From: RGIG6919 sp045531905
Lineage (GTDB): Bacteria > Bacillota > Clostridia > Lachnospirales > Lachnospiraceae
Direction of reading: 5' to 3'
Assembly (NCBI GenBank): GCA_045531905.1
Contig: JAZSEY010000004.1
Span: forward strand, 1 to 64,000
DNA length: 64,000 bases
Shown piece by piece: positions 45,462 to 55,070 of this stretch. The notes beneath the pieces were generated by a model, which was not told the origin of the DNA, did not search any database, and worked only from the letters and a program-made list of their open reading frames with translations. The translations under genes and the position numbers were made by a program. Positions within the stretch are counted from its first letter, which is position 1, and every line of letters begins with the position of its first letter.

Positions 45462-45869
45462 TTATTCCGACATCTCATTCAATGCATAATAAGTAAAATC
45501 TCCATCGATTAAAAGCTCCATGTTGTCATTCATAACAGACACGGAAAAGACAGATAACTGTCCACCATATCGAACCACCTTCGCTTCACAGTATACATAT
45601 TCTGTATCCTTTACCGGCTGCAGATAGCTCATCGCTGAATTCACAGTTGTAACATACCTTCCATATGTCAAAGCAGCAACTCCACCAATTGTATCCGCCA
45701 GGGCATAGGCACAACCGCCATGCATGCCACCGTAAAAGTTCTCGTGTTTTTGTCCAAACTTCACGCGCCCCATAGCATAGCCTTCGCCTACTTCCATTAA
45801 TTCCATTCCTATATGCTTAGAAAAAGGACTTTCCAGCATAATTCTTTCTAAATTTTCTTTATCCATCAT
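45462..45869 (-). CDS. PaaI-type hotdog thioesterase
   Basis: 135 aa, the family length. The hotdog signature GGMHGGCAYALADTIGG is present (about 46-62), with Gly-rich turns and an acidic residue near the expected catalytic position. These enzymes hydrolyse acyl-CoA thioesters. GAAGG precedes the ATG. The gene is 22 bp downstream of the ATPase gene. Confidence 0.85.
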   Translation of the reverse strand: MMDKENLERIMLESPFSKHIGMELMEVGEGYAMGRVKFGQKHENFYGGMHGGCAYALADTIGGVAALTYGRYVTTVNSAMSYLQPVKDTEYVYCEAKVVRYGGQLSVFSVSVMNDNMELLIDGDFTYYALNEMSE

Positions 45870-45891
45870 AATTAAACCTTCTTTACATGTA

Positions 45892-47187
45892 TCAGAAATT
45901 CCACAAGCCGTATAGCGGTATATTCAAAATGCCCTTGCCAAAACTCAAATCCTCTAAAGAAATACGAATCGACATTCGATTGTTGTACTTCTTCTGGAAG
46001 ACACGAATACTTTGTACACGATTCTCTACCTTTGACTGAACATCCACAGGAATGACTTCTCCATCATCCTCAAATACAAAATCCACCTTAGCTGTTGCAC
46101 CGGAAATCCAAAAATACAACGCCTTCACATTGGCATTCATATTTAATTCAGATACCACATACTGCTCTGTCAACAGACCATCCAGCATTTCAAAAATTTC
46201 GTCTTCGTTCTCCATAATCTCCAAAGGTTTGTTACACATATCTCTAAGCAAACCATGATCCAAATGATACAACTCAAAAGACTTCATATCCACTGAGTCT
46301 GCCAAAGGTGCAACGCCTTCTGCGACACGATTTACCCTTCTGACGAATCCTGTATTGACCAACCAATTCACTGCGCCCTCATATTCTCTAGAACGAGCCT
46401 TCTCATCTACATAGCCGTACATGAATTTGCGATTCTCCTTGGTAAGCTGCACCGGAATTGAATCCCAAATCTGCAACACTTTACGCTCCAAAGCATGCGG
46501 TACCATCACTCGAATAAAAGAACGAATCTCGCTCAATTGTCTTGTTAATATGGCATCCGTGTGCACAAAACTCTGATATTTCACATAGTCCTGCACTACC
46601 TCCGGCATACCACCAGTCATCATAAATAACTTTAAGTACCGCTTAATTTCCTTCTTTACATCAGCAGCAATCACTTCCAGTTTTTGTTTTTCAATATATT
46701 TACACAAGTGCTGAGCCTTATTGGCAGTTAAGAACTCTTCAAAGGTCATAGGGTACATATGCACAATCTCTAAATCGTCATAAAAGTCTTCGCCCTCTAA
46801 ACTACCTACCCAGGAAGTCACTATGCAAATGCGCACATCCGGTCTCTGCATAGCATAAGCCATAATTCCAGGAAGTGGCTTTTTCAACAATTGTGCTTCA
46901 TCAAAAATCAGTAACTGTTTATCATCAAACACAATCTCTCTATCCACTGTATTCTTCAATCGGCTACGAATACGGCCTTCCAAACGTTCTGCGTCCACAG
47001 ATTTCAAAAACAGATTTAAAAAGTCAGATTCCTTTTCAAAATCTACCACTAAGTAATTCTCAAAAAATGCAGCAGCAAAATCTATAATTGTCCATGTTTT
47101 ACCTACGCCCTTGGCACCCTTTAATAACAATACCTGTTTATCACTTTCATACCAGGCCGCCAGCGTATCTATGATATTTCTATACAT
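45892..47187 (-). CDS. AAA_14/DUF4143 ATP-binding protein
   Basis: 431 aa. The P-loop is GAKGVGKT (about 24-31), followed by Walker B LLIFDEAQ. The second half has the DUF4143 layout, ending in KVDFVFEDDGEVIPVDVQSK, which resembles a PD-(D/E)XK nuclease core except that the expected Lys is Gln (DVQ). These proteins are common orphan ATPases in anaerobes. They were once linked to toxin or mobile-element functions but have no settled role. It precedes the thioesterase gene. Confidence 0.75.
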   Translation of the reverse strand: MYRNIIDTLAAWYESDKQVLLLKGAKGVGKTWTIIDFAAAFFENYLVVDFEKESDFLNLFLKSVDAERLEGRIRSRLKNTVDREIVFDDKQLLIFDEAQLLKKPLPGIMAYAMQRPDVRICIVTSWVGSLEGEDFYDDLEIVHMYPMTFEEFLTANKAQHLCKYIEKQKLEVIAADVKKEIKRYLKLFMMTGGMPEVVQDYVKYQSFVHTDAILTRQLSEIRSFIRVMVPHALERKVLQIWDSIPVQLTKENRKFMYGYVDEKARSREYEGAVNWLVNTGFVRRVNRVAEGVAPLADSVDMKSFELYHLDHGLLRDMCNKPLEIMENEDEIFEMLDGLLTEQYVVSELNMNANVKALYFWISGATAKVDFVFEDDGEVIPVDVQSKVENRVQSIRVFQKKYNNRMSIRISLEDLSFGKGILNIPLYGLWNF

Positions 47188-47284
47188 GCAACCACTCCCA
47201 AATCCTTCGTGTGCTTCCCTTGTTATTCATCACATTTTCACAACCATTTTAAGAGTATCACAGTTCAGACTACTTGTAAAGAAA

Positions 47285-47313
47285 AAACCGTTGGCAATCT
47301 CTGCCAACGGTTT
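47285..47313 (-). terminator. terminator of the Sel1-repeat gene
   Basis: AAACCGTTGGCA pairs with TGCCAACGGTTT, followed by a T run on the minus strand. Confidence 0.88.
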
Positions 47314-47320
47314 GTATGTT

Positions 47321-50044
47321 TTAGTCATCTTTTGCAATGGAAAGCATTCCATTTTCACCGGCTGACATCAAGAATGTCAGACCAACCTTTTTCTTCGCCG
47401 AATTCTCATCCGCCACATATATCTCGCCTGTTTCCACAAGTGATTTTGCAATCTTCAAGACTACATCCTTGAATTCTAATAACTCACGCTTATCAGTAGA
47501 TGTTAACTTGAACAGATACTGGTTCTTTGAACTAATCAATAAAATGCTGTATGAAAGATTTCTTCCCTTCGCAGTTAAAATCGCCGAACCAATCATTCTG
47601 GAGTTGGCAATTACAATCTCCGCATTTTCATCCTGCATATACTCAGAAAGAATTAACTTATAAACCTTCAAATAATCCTCTTCACTTGTAGTATTCACAG
47701 GCATCTCTGCAACCGCAAATTCTGCAATGGAATCTGCCATCTTGATGGTACCACCTTCATCATCAATTTGAGCGGTACATGATTTTGGAACAGTCAATCT
47801 AAAGAACTTGTTCTCAATGGCTTTCTCATCTTCTCCAACATTTTGCAATACCAAATCATTGTATGCCATCTCTAACTTGTACATGGCACTTAAAGATACC
47901 TCATCACCAGTCTGTGCTTTTTCTTTCAAGGCGTCATACAAATGGCGAATCTGCAATGTCAATGTAGGTGATAATGCAATCAGCTTTTCGATAGCAGGTG
48001 CATAGCCCTTTTCCGCTACCACCAAATACATCTTCAAAAGACTACTCTTATCTAAGCCCTTGCCTTCTTTGTATGTGATTACCTCATATAAGAATTCCTT
48101 CTCAAAATCAGTAAACCCACCGTCAAATGCCTTTTCAAAGTATTGAATACTTAATTTCTCACCTGTATATTCTGGTTTCTTTTCCTGCTGTCTGCAAATC
48201 TTACCAAGTTCATAGGCAGCCTGCATTGCTCCAAGCTGTAATGCCACGCGGAAGGAATGTTCAATATTCTTTTCGTTCGCAATGAAGAATACCTGGTCAC
48301 GCTTCTTAATAGCTACATCTAATGCAACCTGTGCATCACCGGCTTCCACAGCAGCTTCCCAACTCTCCACTGACTTCTGCAAATCAGCAGTACCAAGAGC
48401 TTCGATATCCTTGATATAAGCATCTGCCTCGAAAATACCATTTTCCTTAGCACGCTTGAAATAATCTAAAGCAATTCTGCCGTCACGCTTACCTGGCAAC
48501 ACACCATAATAATACAGACGTCCTAAATAGAACGGTACTCGCTTATGATGTAAACGATCAGCCTCTTCATACCACTGTTTAGCATTGGTATAATCCTTTA
48601 AATGCTGGTCATAAATATTACCAATCAGGAATGCCAAATCCGGATCCTTATTGGCATTAAACAATTCTTGAGCATAGTTAACTGCTCTCTGGATATCTCT
48701 ATATGGACTATCCTCATCGAAATATAACTCAATCAATAAGTAACTGGCCTTCAAACTGCCATTACTAAGCGCTCTCTTGGCAAACTCCATCGCCAATTCG
48801 TAATCGCCCATATAATAATGGAATACAGCCTCACTATAATACTGATTCTCTTTTCTATTGGCACTCTGCTCACTGAGTAATGTCGGATTGACAAATGCGA
48901 AAGAATTACCTACCTCAAAGATAATCTCCTCATACTGCTCAATAATATCCATGGTTGCACATACACAACGGATACAAGCAAGACGATTCTGCTGTTCATA
49001 CGCAAATGTCACAATACCTTTTTCTAATTCCTTGTGATAGAATGTAGCACAAATACCATCTGCATACTCAGTTACGTACTCTTGGATAGTCATATCAATA
49101 TCAAATGCTTCATTTTGATATCTCATGTACATCTCCAAATCACGCTTGGATTCCTTTGCTTTACTGTCGTAATTCACATAAATCGCAAAATCCTTGTATG
49201 TACGACTCGGAGCATAATATTCCTCATCTGTCTCAGTATTAATACTCTTTACCCAGTCCTTTGGAAGCTTGTGAATAAAACCTTCCACCTCATCATGAAC
49301 ATAGGTATACTGATACTGTTGCTTTGAAGCCTCAATAACACGGAATCTTGGTTCGATCCCCTTTGCCTTTCTCTTCTCAGCAATCTGCGTATACAGTCTG
49401 TCTTTTTCCTCAAACTGTAGGCTGTCTACGTGGCTATCCTTATACTCTACTCGCTCCAAAGCAATCTGTGCCTTCTGATCGCCCTTATCAGCAAGCTTCT
49501 GATACCACATTTTGGCTTTCTCCAAATCGATTGGAATAATATAATCACTCTTATTACCATACTCATCCACTCGGTTCAATCCATTCTCATAGACCTCACC
49601 TAAGCGTAAGAATGCCGCATTAATTCCAGCTGCAGCGGCTTTCTCCAAATAAGTCAATGCACGTGAAAAATTCTGGGTATCCAGATACATCTCTGCCAAC
49701 TTAAAGCATACGTCTGACTCTTCTGAAAGCGTATAGTATCTTTCCAAATATTTACATGCTCTTGGCACATCAACCTTAACCTTTGCATTGCCGAACTTAC
49801 CTAATTCGAACAACTCCGTCAGAATCTTTAATGCATCACACCCCTGATTCTTATACTCCGGATTCATTGTGCCTATATCTGCAACTGATTCCAAAGTGGT
49901 GATTGCCTCAAACGACACACCATGTTCAATCAAATCCATGGCTTTATTAAATTGTATGTCCACATTATTGAGTTCGGTGGTATTTCGTTGTGTAAACCGA
50001 CCAATAATAGGAATCTTATCAAGCAATGCTGATAAACGGCCCAT
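47321..50044 (-). CDS. large Sel1/TPR-repeat protein
   Basis: 907 aa with no signal peptide. Many Sel1-like repeats of about 35 residues are visible (for example LEKAAAAGINAAFLRLGEVYENG and the A.YLIELYFDEDSPY repeats), separated by a beta-rich inserted domain (about 235-390). The C-terminal 170 residues form another alpha/beta domain with DTKMADSIAEFAVAEMP. Repeat scaffolds bind protein partners. No enzyme motif is visible. It is a stand-alone gene. Confidence 0.75.
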   Translation of the reverse strand: MGRLSALLDKIPIIGRFTQRNTTELNNVDIQFNKAMDLIEHGVSFEAITTLESVADIGTMNPEYKNQGCDALKILTELFELGKFGNAKVKVDVPRACKYLERYYTLSEESDVCFKLAEMYLDTQNFSRALTYLEKAAAAGINAAFLRLGEVYENGLNRVDEYGNKSDYIIPIDLEKAKMWYQKLADKGDQKAQIALERVEYKDSHVDSLQFEEKDRLYTQIAEKRKAKGIEPRFRVIEASKQQYQYTYVHDEVEGFIHKLPKDWVKSINTETDEEYYAPSRTYKDFAIYVNYDSKAKESKRDLEMYMRYQNEAFDIDMTIQEYVTEYADGICATFYHKELEKGIVTFAYEQQNRLACIRCVCATMDIIEQYEEIIFEVGNSFAFVNPTLLSEQSANRKENQYYSEAVFHYYMGDYELAMEFAKRALSNGSLKASYLLIELYFDEDSPYRDIQRAVNYAQELFNANKDPDLAFLIGNIYDQHLKDYTNAKQWYEEADRLHHKRVPFYLGRLYYYGVLPGKRDGRIALDYFKRAKENGIFEADAYIKDIEALGTADLQKSVESWEAAVEAGDAQVALDVAIKKRDQVFFIANEKNIEHSFRVALQLGAMQAAYELGKICRQQEKKPEYTGEKLSIQYFEKAFDGGFTDFEKEFLYEVITYKEGKGLDKSSLLKMYLVVAEKGYAPAIEKLIALSPTLTLQIRHLYDALKEKAQTGDEVSLSAMYKLEMAYNDLVLQNVGEDEKAIENKFFRLTVPKSCTAQIDDEGGTIKMADSIAEFAVAEMPVNTTSEEDYLKVYKLILSEYMQDENAEIVIANSRMIGSAILTAKGRNLSYSILLISSKNQYLFKLTSTDKRELLEFKDVVLKIAKSLVETGEIYVADENSAKKKVGLTFLMSAGENGMLSIAKDD

Positions 50045-50077
50045 ACTCCATCCCTCTTTTACTGTTATATGGCAAAA

Positions 50078-50098
50078 AGCAGGTTAATTTACCTGCTT
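50078..50098 (-). terminator. terminator of the FliD-like gene
   Basis: AAGCAGGT pairs with ACCTGCTT, followed by TTTT on the minus strand. Confidence 0.8.
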
Positions 50099-50108
50099 AT
50101 GCTGTCAA

Positions 50109-50876
50109 TTATAAAATAGTGTCATACATAGAACCAATCATCGAATCTACAGATGTATATTTGCCTGCAGATGAATAGGTCCCCTTCTCAAGACTCGACA
50201 ATGCGTTAGAAGCTAATCTGTTTAAATCAGATGCCTGGCTGCTTATTCTATCAGCCAATGAATTTGTTCCATTAAACAGACTTTTTACATCTGTCATATC
50301 CGCTTTCTTAAAAGCAGTTTCATCAATCTTAAGTGTATTGTCAGACGAAATGGAAATACCAACACGGTTCAGCAAGCTCTGGTTGCTCTTTGTGGTATTC
50401 ACCATATTCAATGTCTTTCTTAACACTGGTACATTCTCTGATTCAATCGTCTCGTCAATGACATCATTATAGTTATTCACGTAATCCTTAACTGCGTCAT
50501 AGATGGCATTCACATCATATTCATTTGTTGATTTTCCAGTCTCTTTGTCTGTAACAGTTTTTTTCAAAAACACTGAATCCACACCGGTAGTCTGCAATGC
50601 ATCTGCAGCATTCTGCAAGGATGTAGCATTCCCTTTTGCTTTGGTTAATGCTTCCTTTTCCGGCTGATTCTCAGAACTATATGTAGTCCCCGTCTTCTCG
50701 TAATAAGACTGCATCAGTTTCTTATATGTACCATTCTTCACCATACTATAATCGGTCAATAAATTAGACGTTAAAAATGATGTGGCACCTGACTGTTTTG
50801 ATGTCTTATTACCAAGCATATTGTTGAACCAACTACTACTGTTACTTGCACTGGAAATAGAAAAGATGTTGTACAT
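50109..50876 (-). CDS. FliD-like (flagellar hook-associated) protein
   Basis: 255 aa from MYNIFSIS, with AAAGGAAGTGA about six bases upstream. The N-terminus and linker are Ser/Asn/Thr-rich without a signal peptide. The C-terminal region has ADMTDVKSLFNGTNSLADRISSQASDLNRLASNAL, of the FliD C-terminal type. A true FliD would be 400-800 aa, so this is short, and no flagellar genes are near. A role as a filament-associated or unrelated surface coiled-coil protein is equally possible. Confidence 0.55.
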   Translation of the reverse strand: MYNIFSISSASNSSSWFNNMLGNKTSKQSGATSFLTSNLLTDYSMVKNGTYKKLMQSYYEKTGTTYSSENQPEKEALTKAKGNATSLQNAADALQTTGVDSVFLKKTVTDKETGKSTNEYDVNAIYDAVKDYVNNYNDVIDETIESENVPVLRKTLNMVNTTKSNQSLLNRVGISISSDNTLKIDETAFKKADMTDVKSLFNGTNSLADRISSQASDLNRLASNALSSLEKGTYSSAGKYTSVDSMIGSMYDTIL

Positions 50877-50933
50877 GCTATCACTTCCTTTGCACACAAA
50901 ACGGACTTCCATGTCCTAGTTATAGTTATAATT

Positions 50934-50962
50934 ATTGTATCACTATTTTATAGTGAACACAA
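50934..50962 (-). promoter_or_regulatory. promoter of the FliD-like gene, overlapping the HPr-like gene's end
   Basis: On the minus strand TTGTGT, a 17 bp spacer and TACAAT. The spacer contains a CACTAT/ATAGTG dyad, possibly an operator. Confidence 0.55.
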
Positions 50963-51202
50963 GTATTTTTCTAGTTTAGAAACTGCTGCCACTTCATCTG
51001 CTCCTGTGGCTTCTACAGTAACCTCTTCACCCTTCTTTAAGCCTAAACTCATCATACCCATAATGCTCTTTGCATTAATCTTTTTGTCAGCAGTTTCAAG
51101 ATAAATCTTGCTTTCAAACTGGCTTGCAATCTGCACGAGCATTGCTACCGGTCTCTCCTCAGGATCTGCTGTAATGTTTACTACCATCTTTTTGCTTATC
51201 AT
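50948..51202 (-). CDS. HPr-like protein lacking His15 (Crh-like)
   Basis: 84 aa with the HPr fold. In normal HPr the active-site loop reads GIHARPA; here the sequence is TADPEERPVAMLVQ, two residues shorter, with no His. Ser46 in KSIMGMMSLG is retained. The protein therefore cannot take part in PTS phosphotransfer through His15 but could be phosphorylated on Ser46 by HprK, which is what Bacillus Crh does for CcpA. It follows whiA by 23 bp, the position of crh in Bacillus. Function as Crh is inferred. Confidence 0.85.
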   Translation of the reverse strand: MISKKMVVNITADPEERPVAMLVQIASQFESKIYLETADKKINAKSIMGMMSLGLKKGEEVTVEATGADEVAAVSKLEKYLCSL

Positions 51203-51225
51203 TTTTTGTTGCTCCTTTCGAGTTC

Positions 51226-52143
51226 TTAGCTATTTTCGCTTAAGTCAGCCGCTATTTGGCTTATTTTTCTTAATCTATGATTCACACCGGATTTTGTAAC
51301 TGGTGGATTCAACATTTCTCCTAATTCCTGCAAAGTTGCATCCGGTTCATCCAGCCGAAGCTGTGCCATCTGACGCAAATTATCAGGAAGTTTTTTAATA
51401 CCAATTGTTCTTTCAATCAGTTCAATATCTTCTATCTGTTTTCTCGCCGCGCTCACTGTTTTATGAATATTTGCAGTCTCACAATTTACCCTACGGTTGA
51501 TGCCATTTCTAACATCCTTTAAAATGCGGATATTCTCCATCTCCATCAAGGAAAGCGGTGCACCAATATTATTCAGAAAATCCACTATCATGGAACCATC
51601 CTTGATATAAACCACATAGTATTTTTTCCGCTGTACAACCTTTCCTTCCAGTTGCATATCCTTTAGCAAAGAACATACACCTTCTGCAAAGTTTTCACTC
51701 AAAAACACCATCTCTAAATGATAGGCTTTTTCCGGATTATTCACAGAACCTGTGGCTAAAAACAGACCTCTTAAAAATGCCCGTTTACAACAGGATTGTT
51801 GTAACACCAAACCATCCCATATCAAATCCTTTTCGTCCACAACCTTGCGTTTTCTTCGCAAAACGGATTCTACCAAATAAAGCAACTTGACTGTTTCTAA
51901 CACTTTATATGCTTGTTTAGAATTATCTATGCTGGAAAATCCAAACAATTTATCCAATAGCCATGCACACTTTTTTAATACGGCATCATGTTCACTATCA
52001 AATGTAATTTTCAATTTTCTTTCATGATCTATCTCAATTTTACCAATGGTACAAATCAATGCTGTCAACTCTGCTATCTGACAATGTCTTGCCGATGGTA
52101 ATTTTGATACCAGTTCATCTTTTACTTCCTGTGAAAAAGACAT
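51226..52143 (-). CDS. whiA: WhiA DNA-binding protein
   Basis: 305 aa from MSFSQEVKDEL, the usual start, with AAGGGA upstream. A frame to 52176 is discounted. The LAGLIDADG-like N-terminal domain (about 1-200) and C-terminal helix-turn-helix (about 240-300, LRLDEPDATLQELGEMLNPPVTKSGVNHRLRKI) are visible. WhiA influences cell division and chromosome segregation in Firmicutes and sporulation in Streptomyces. The gene overlaps no neighbour and starts 4 bp after rapZ. Confidence 0.93.
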   Translation of the reverse strand: MSFSQEVKDELVSKLPSARHCQIAELTALICTIGKIEIDHERKLKITFDSEHDAVLKKCAWLLDKLFGFSSIDNSKQAYKVLETVKLLYLVESVLRRKRKVVDEKDLIWDGLVLQQSCCKRAFLRGLFLATGSVNNPEKAYHLEMVFLSENFAEGVCSLLKDMQLEGKVVQRKKYYVVYIKDGSMIVDFLNNIGAPLSLMEMENIRILKDVRNGINRRVNCETANIHKTVSAARKQIEDIELIERTIGIKKLPDNLRQMAQLRLDEPDATLQELGEMLNPPVTKSGVNHRLRKISQIAADLSENS

Positions 52144-52147
52144 ACTA

Positions 52148-53020
52148 CTATCCCTTCGTCTTTGCATCCTTATCAATATCTCTATGGTAACATTTTGAAG
52201 TATATGGAAGCGATGACAACGCTCTACCTAGCGCATTTGCAATGGTTACAGAACGATGTTTTCCACCCGTACAACCTATGGCAACAACCAATTGATTTTT
52301 GCCTTCTTTGATATAGTTTGGTATGAGGAATTGAATCATATCCATCAATTTATTCATAAATTCCACAGACTCTTCACAATCCATGACAAACTCTTGGATT
52401 TCCGGGTCATTTCCAGTTTTTGGACGCAATTCCAAATCGTAATAAGGATTTGGTAAGAATCGCACATCAAACACCAAATCTGCATCTCGCGGAATTCCAT
52501 ATTTAAAACCAAATGACAATGCTGTGACAATAAAATTCTGATAAGTCTCATCCTGCATGAAGATCTTATCCAATTCTTCCTTCAATTCTCTTGTGAGCAA
52601 ATTTGAAGAATCAATAATCATTTTTGCCTGTTTTCTCAGAAATGCAATTTGTTCTCTTTCCTTTCGGATACCATCTTCAATTCTACCTAATCTGGCAAGG
52701 GGATGTGTACGTCTGGTCTCTTTATATCGTTTTACCAAAACATCCTCACTAGAATCCAAGAACAGAATTTCATACTCAAACTGAGCCTGTTTCATTTGCT
52801 CAAATACCTTTGGCAAATCTGCTAAGGCATCACCACTTCGTATATCCAAACCGATTGCGATTTTTTCAATATCGGAATCGTCCTTATTCACCATTTCCGC
52901 AAAGTTATACACTAGACTGACGGGCAAATTATCTACACAAAAGAAACCCATATCTTCCATGGTCTTTAACGCTGTACTTTTTCCTGCTCCGGACATACCG
53001 GTCACAATTATAAATCGCAT
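52148..53020 (-). CDS. rapZ: RapZ nucleotide-binding protein
   Basis: 290 aa. Walker A is GMSGAGKST (about 8-16) and the RapZ C-terminal domain contains AIGCTGGKHRSVTIA. In Gram-negatives RapZ binds small RNAs that control GlmS. In Firmicutes (YvcJ) its role is less clear. It is the second gene of murB-rapZ-whiA-HPr. The usual neighbour glmR/yvcK is not present here. Confidence 0.92.
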   Translation of the reverse strand: MRFIIVTGMSGAGKSTALKTMEDMGFFCVDNLPVSLVYNFAEMVNKDDSDIEKIAIGLDIRSGDALADLPKVFEQMKQAQFEYEILFLDSSEDVLVKRYKETRRTHPLARLGRIEDGIRKEREQIAFLRKQAKMIIDSSNLLTRELKEELDKIFMQDETYQNFIVTALSFGFKYGIPRDADLVFDVRFLPNPYYDLELRPKTGNDPEIQEFVMDCEESVEFMNKLMDMIQFLIPNYIKEGKNQLVVAIGCTGGKHRSVTIANALGRALSSLPYTSKCYHRDIDKDAKTKG

Positions 53021-53034
53021 CTTATCACCTATAT

Positions 53035-53943
53035 CTAAAATGTTCCTAAAAATTTCACTTCAGGCTCAATCTCTACCTGGAATTTGGAGGCAACCTCCTG
53101 TTGCACATGCGTAATCAACTGCATCACATCATCCGCAGTTGCACCACCCATATTCACAACAAATCCACAATGCTTATCGGACACTCTGGCTCCACCATAC
53201 TGATATCCTCTAAGGCCTGCATCATCAATTAATTTCCCAGCAAAATAACCTTCTGGTCTTTTAAAAGTACTGCCTGCACTCGGATATTCCAACGGCTGCT
53301 TTTCTTTTCTGGCAGTAGCCAGACGATTCATTTCAGCAACAATCACGTCCTTTGTGCCTTCCTGCAATTTTAATACAGCCTCTAGAATAATCAAATTCTC
53401 ATCCATCGCTACACTGTGACGATAACCAAACTGCATTTCCTCGCCACTTCGCGTAACAACCTCTCCTGACGGTGTCAGCATCGTCACTGACTGTGTAACA
53501 TCCTTCATCTCACCGCCATAGGCACCTGCATTCATCACCAAGGCACCACCGATTGTTCCCGGAATACCAGAAGCAAATTCCAAACCTGTCAGAGAAGCTT
53601 CCTTTGCTACATTTGCCACCTTCGAAAGCAACGCGCCGGCGCCCACACGAATGCAATCTCCATCCACAGAAATGGTATCCATCGTCTGAAAAATCTGGAT
53701 AACCACGCCTTCATATCCGGCATCTGACACTAACAAGTTACTACCATTACCAATAATATAATAAGGAACCTCGCACTGTACACATGCCTCAATCGTATGT
53801 TTCAGCTGAGAAACCGTTTCAGGCTTCACCAAAAATGCGGCTGGTCCACCAATCCGAAATGTAGTATGACCACACATTGGTTCATCCTTCCATAACGAAT
53901 CTCCATATATTTGATTTAAAGTTGTTTCTAATTTATCTATCAT
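53035..53943 (-). CDS. murB: UDP-N-acetylenolpyruvoylglucosamine reductase
   Basis: 302 aa from the ATG after GAGG at six bases. It has the FAD-binding segment TTFRIGGPAAFLVKP, the GNGSNLLVSDAGYEG motif, and the type II-like EYPSAGSTFKRPEGYFAGKLIDDAGLRG segment. It reduces the enolpyruvyl group with NADPH in peptidoglycan precursor synthesis. It opens the murB-rapZ-whiA-HPr unit. Confidence 0.93.
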   Translation of the reverse strand: MIDKLETTLNQIYGDSLWKDEPMCGHTTFRIGGPAAFLVKPETVSQLKHTIEACVQCEVPYYIIGNGSNLLVSDAGYEGVVIQIFQTMDTISVDGDCIRVGAGALLSKVANVAKEASLTGLEFASGIPGTIGGALVMNAGAYGGEMKDVTQSVTMLTPSGEVVTRSGEEMQFGYRHSVAMDENLIILEAVLKLQEGTKDVIVAEMNRLATARKEKQPLEYPSAGSTFKRPEGYFAGKLIDDAGLRGYQYGGARVSDKHCGFVVNMGGATADDVMQLITHVQQEVASKFQVEIEPEVKFLGTF

Positions 53944-54032
53944 AATGAACCTCAACTTAACAAAGCACAAATCCACACCATCATATCATACATTATGCTT
54001 TCCAATTCTTCAATGTGAAATACATATAAAAA

Positions 54033-54057
54033 AAAAGGGGAGAAAATCTCCCCTTTT
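54033..54057 (-). terminator. terminator of the hprK-glcK unit
   Basis: AAAAGGGGAGA pairs with TCTCCCCTTTT, with T-rich sequence after it on the minus strand. Confidence 0.88.
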
Positions 54058-54102
54058 CAGCATTTTGCATATGCAAATACTAATATTTTTGATTATGTTA
54101 AC

Positions 54103-55050
54103 TTATGCCTTTTTTCCTAAAATCGCTTTTGCACTTCCGTAGATACCTGCATCATTGCCCAATGTTGCTAATGCAAACTTTGTACCTCTGCATGCATGGA
54201 ATGCATACTTCTGGAAATACTTGCTTGTATTATCAATTAAAATTTCACCGGCACGAGATACACCACCACCGATTACAAATACTTCAGGATCAACCACACA
54301 AGCAATCTGTGCCAATGCCTTACCTAAACACTTTCCATGCTCTTCCACCAAATCCATGGCAAGGTCATCACCTTCCTTAGCCGCATCGAAAATAGCCTTT
54401 GCAGACACATACTGGATGCTACGAAGCTTCGATGGCTTATCAGAACTATCTAACGCCTTGTTTGCTAAACGTACGATACCTGTTGCAGATGTATACTGCT
54501 CAAGACAGCCTGTCTTACCACAACCACAGGTTTCTGTCTCGCTATCACTAATCTGCATATGTCCAATCTCACCACCAGCGCCATTTACACCGGAAAGCAT
54601 CTTACCATTCAAAATGATACCACCGCCAACACCGGTTCCTAATGTTACCATAACCTGATTAGAGTAGCCTTTTCCACCACCCTGCCACATCTCGCCAAGG
54701 GCAGCCATATTTGCATCATTACCAGCCTTAACAGGTAATCCAATAATCTTTTCCAACTCTTCTTCTACATTGAAAATGCCCCAACCTAAGTTTGCGCACT
54801 TTAACACAGTTCCATCTTCCTTAACAGGACCAGGCACGCCCATACCAACGCCCACAACGTCCTGCTTATCAATTGCCTTTTCTGTCAATTTATCTTCAAC
54901 TGACTCTGCAACGTCGCCAAGAATATATCTGCCACCTTCATCCTTACGGGTAGTAATTTCCCATTTGTCAAGCAAATCGCCCTCTGCGGTAAACAAACCA
55001 AGTTTAACCGTTGTTCCTCCGATATCTACACCTACTACATACTTTGACAT
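54103..55050 (-). CDS. glcK: ROK-family glucokinase
   Basis: 315 aa. The ATP-binding strand is VGVDIGGTTVKLGLF (about 5-19). The ROK zinc motif CGCGKTGCLEQY is complete (about 171-182), and GNDANMAALGE gives the catalytic Asp region. It phosphorylates glucose with ATP, feeding glycolysis. hprK is 20 bp upstream in the same direction, which links sugar entry and catabolite signalling. Confidence 0.85.
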   Translation of the reverse strand: MSKYVVGVDIGGTTVKLGLFTAEGDLLDKWEITTRKDEGGRYILGDVAESVEDKLTEKAIDKQDVVGVGMGVPGPVKEDGTVLKCANLGWGIFNVEEELEKIIGLPVKAGNDANMAALGEMWQGGGKGYSNQVMVTLGTGVGGGIILNGKMLSGVNGAGGEIGHMQISDSETETCGCGKTGCLEQYTSATGIVRLANKALDSSDKPSKLRSIQYVSAKAIFDAAKEGDDLAMDLVEEHGKCLGKALAQIACVVDPEVFVIGGGVSRAGEILIDNTSKYFQKYAFHACRGTKFALATLGNDAGIYGSAKAILGKKA

Positions 55051-55070
55051 AATACTTATCCTCCCTAAAA

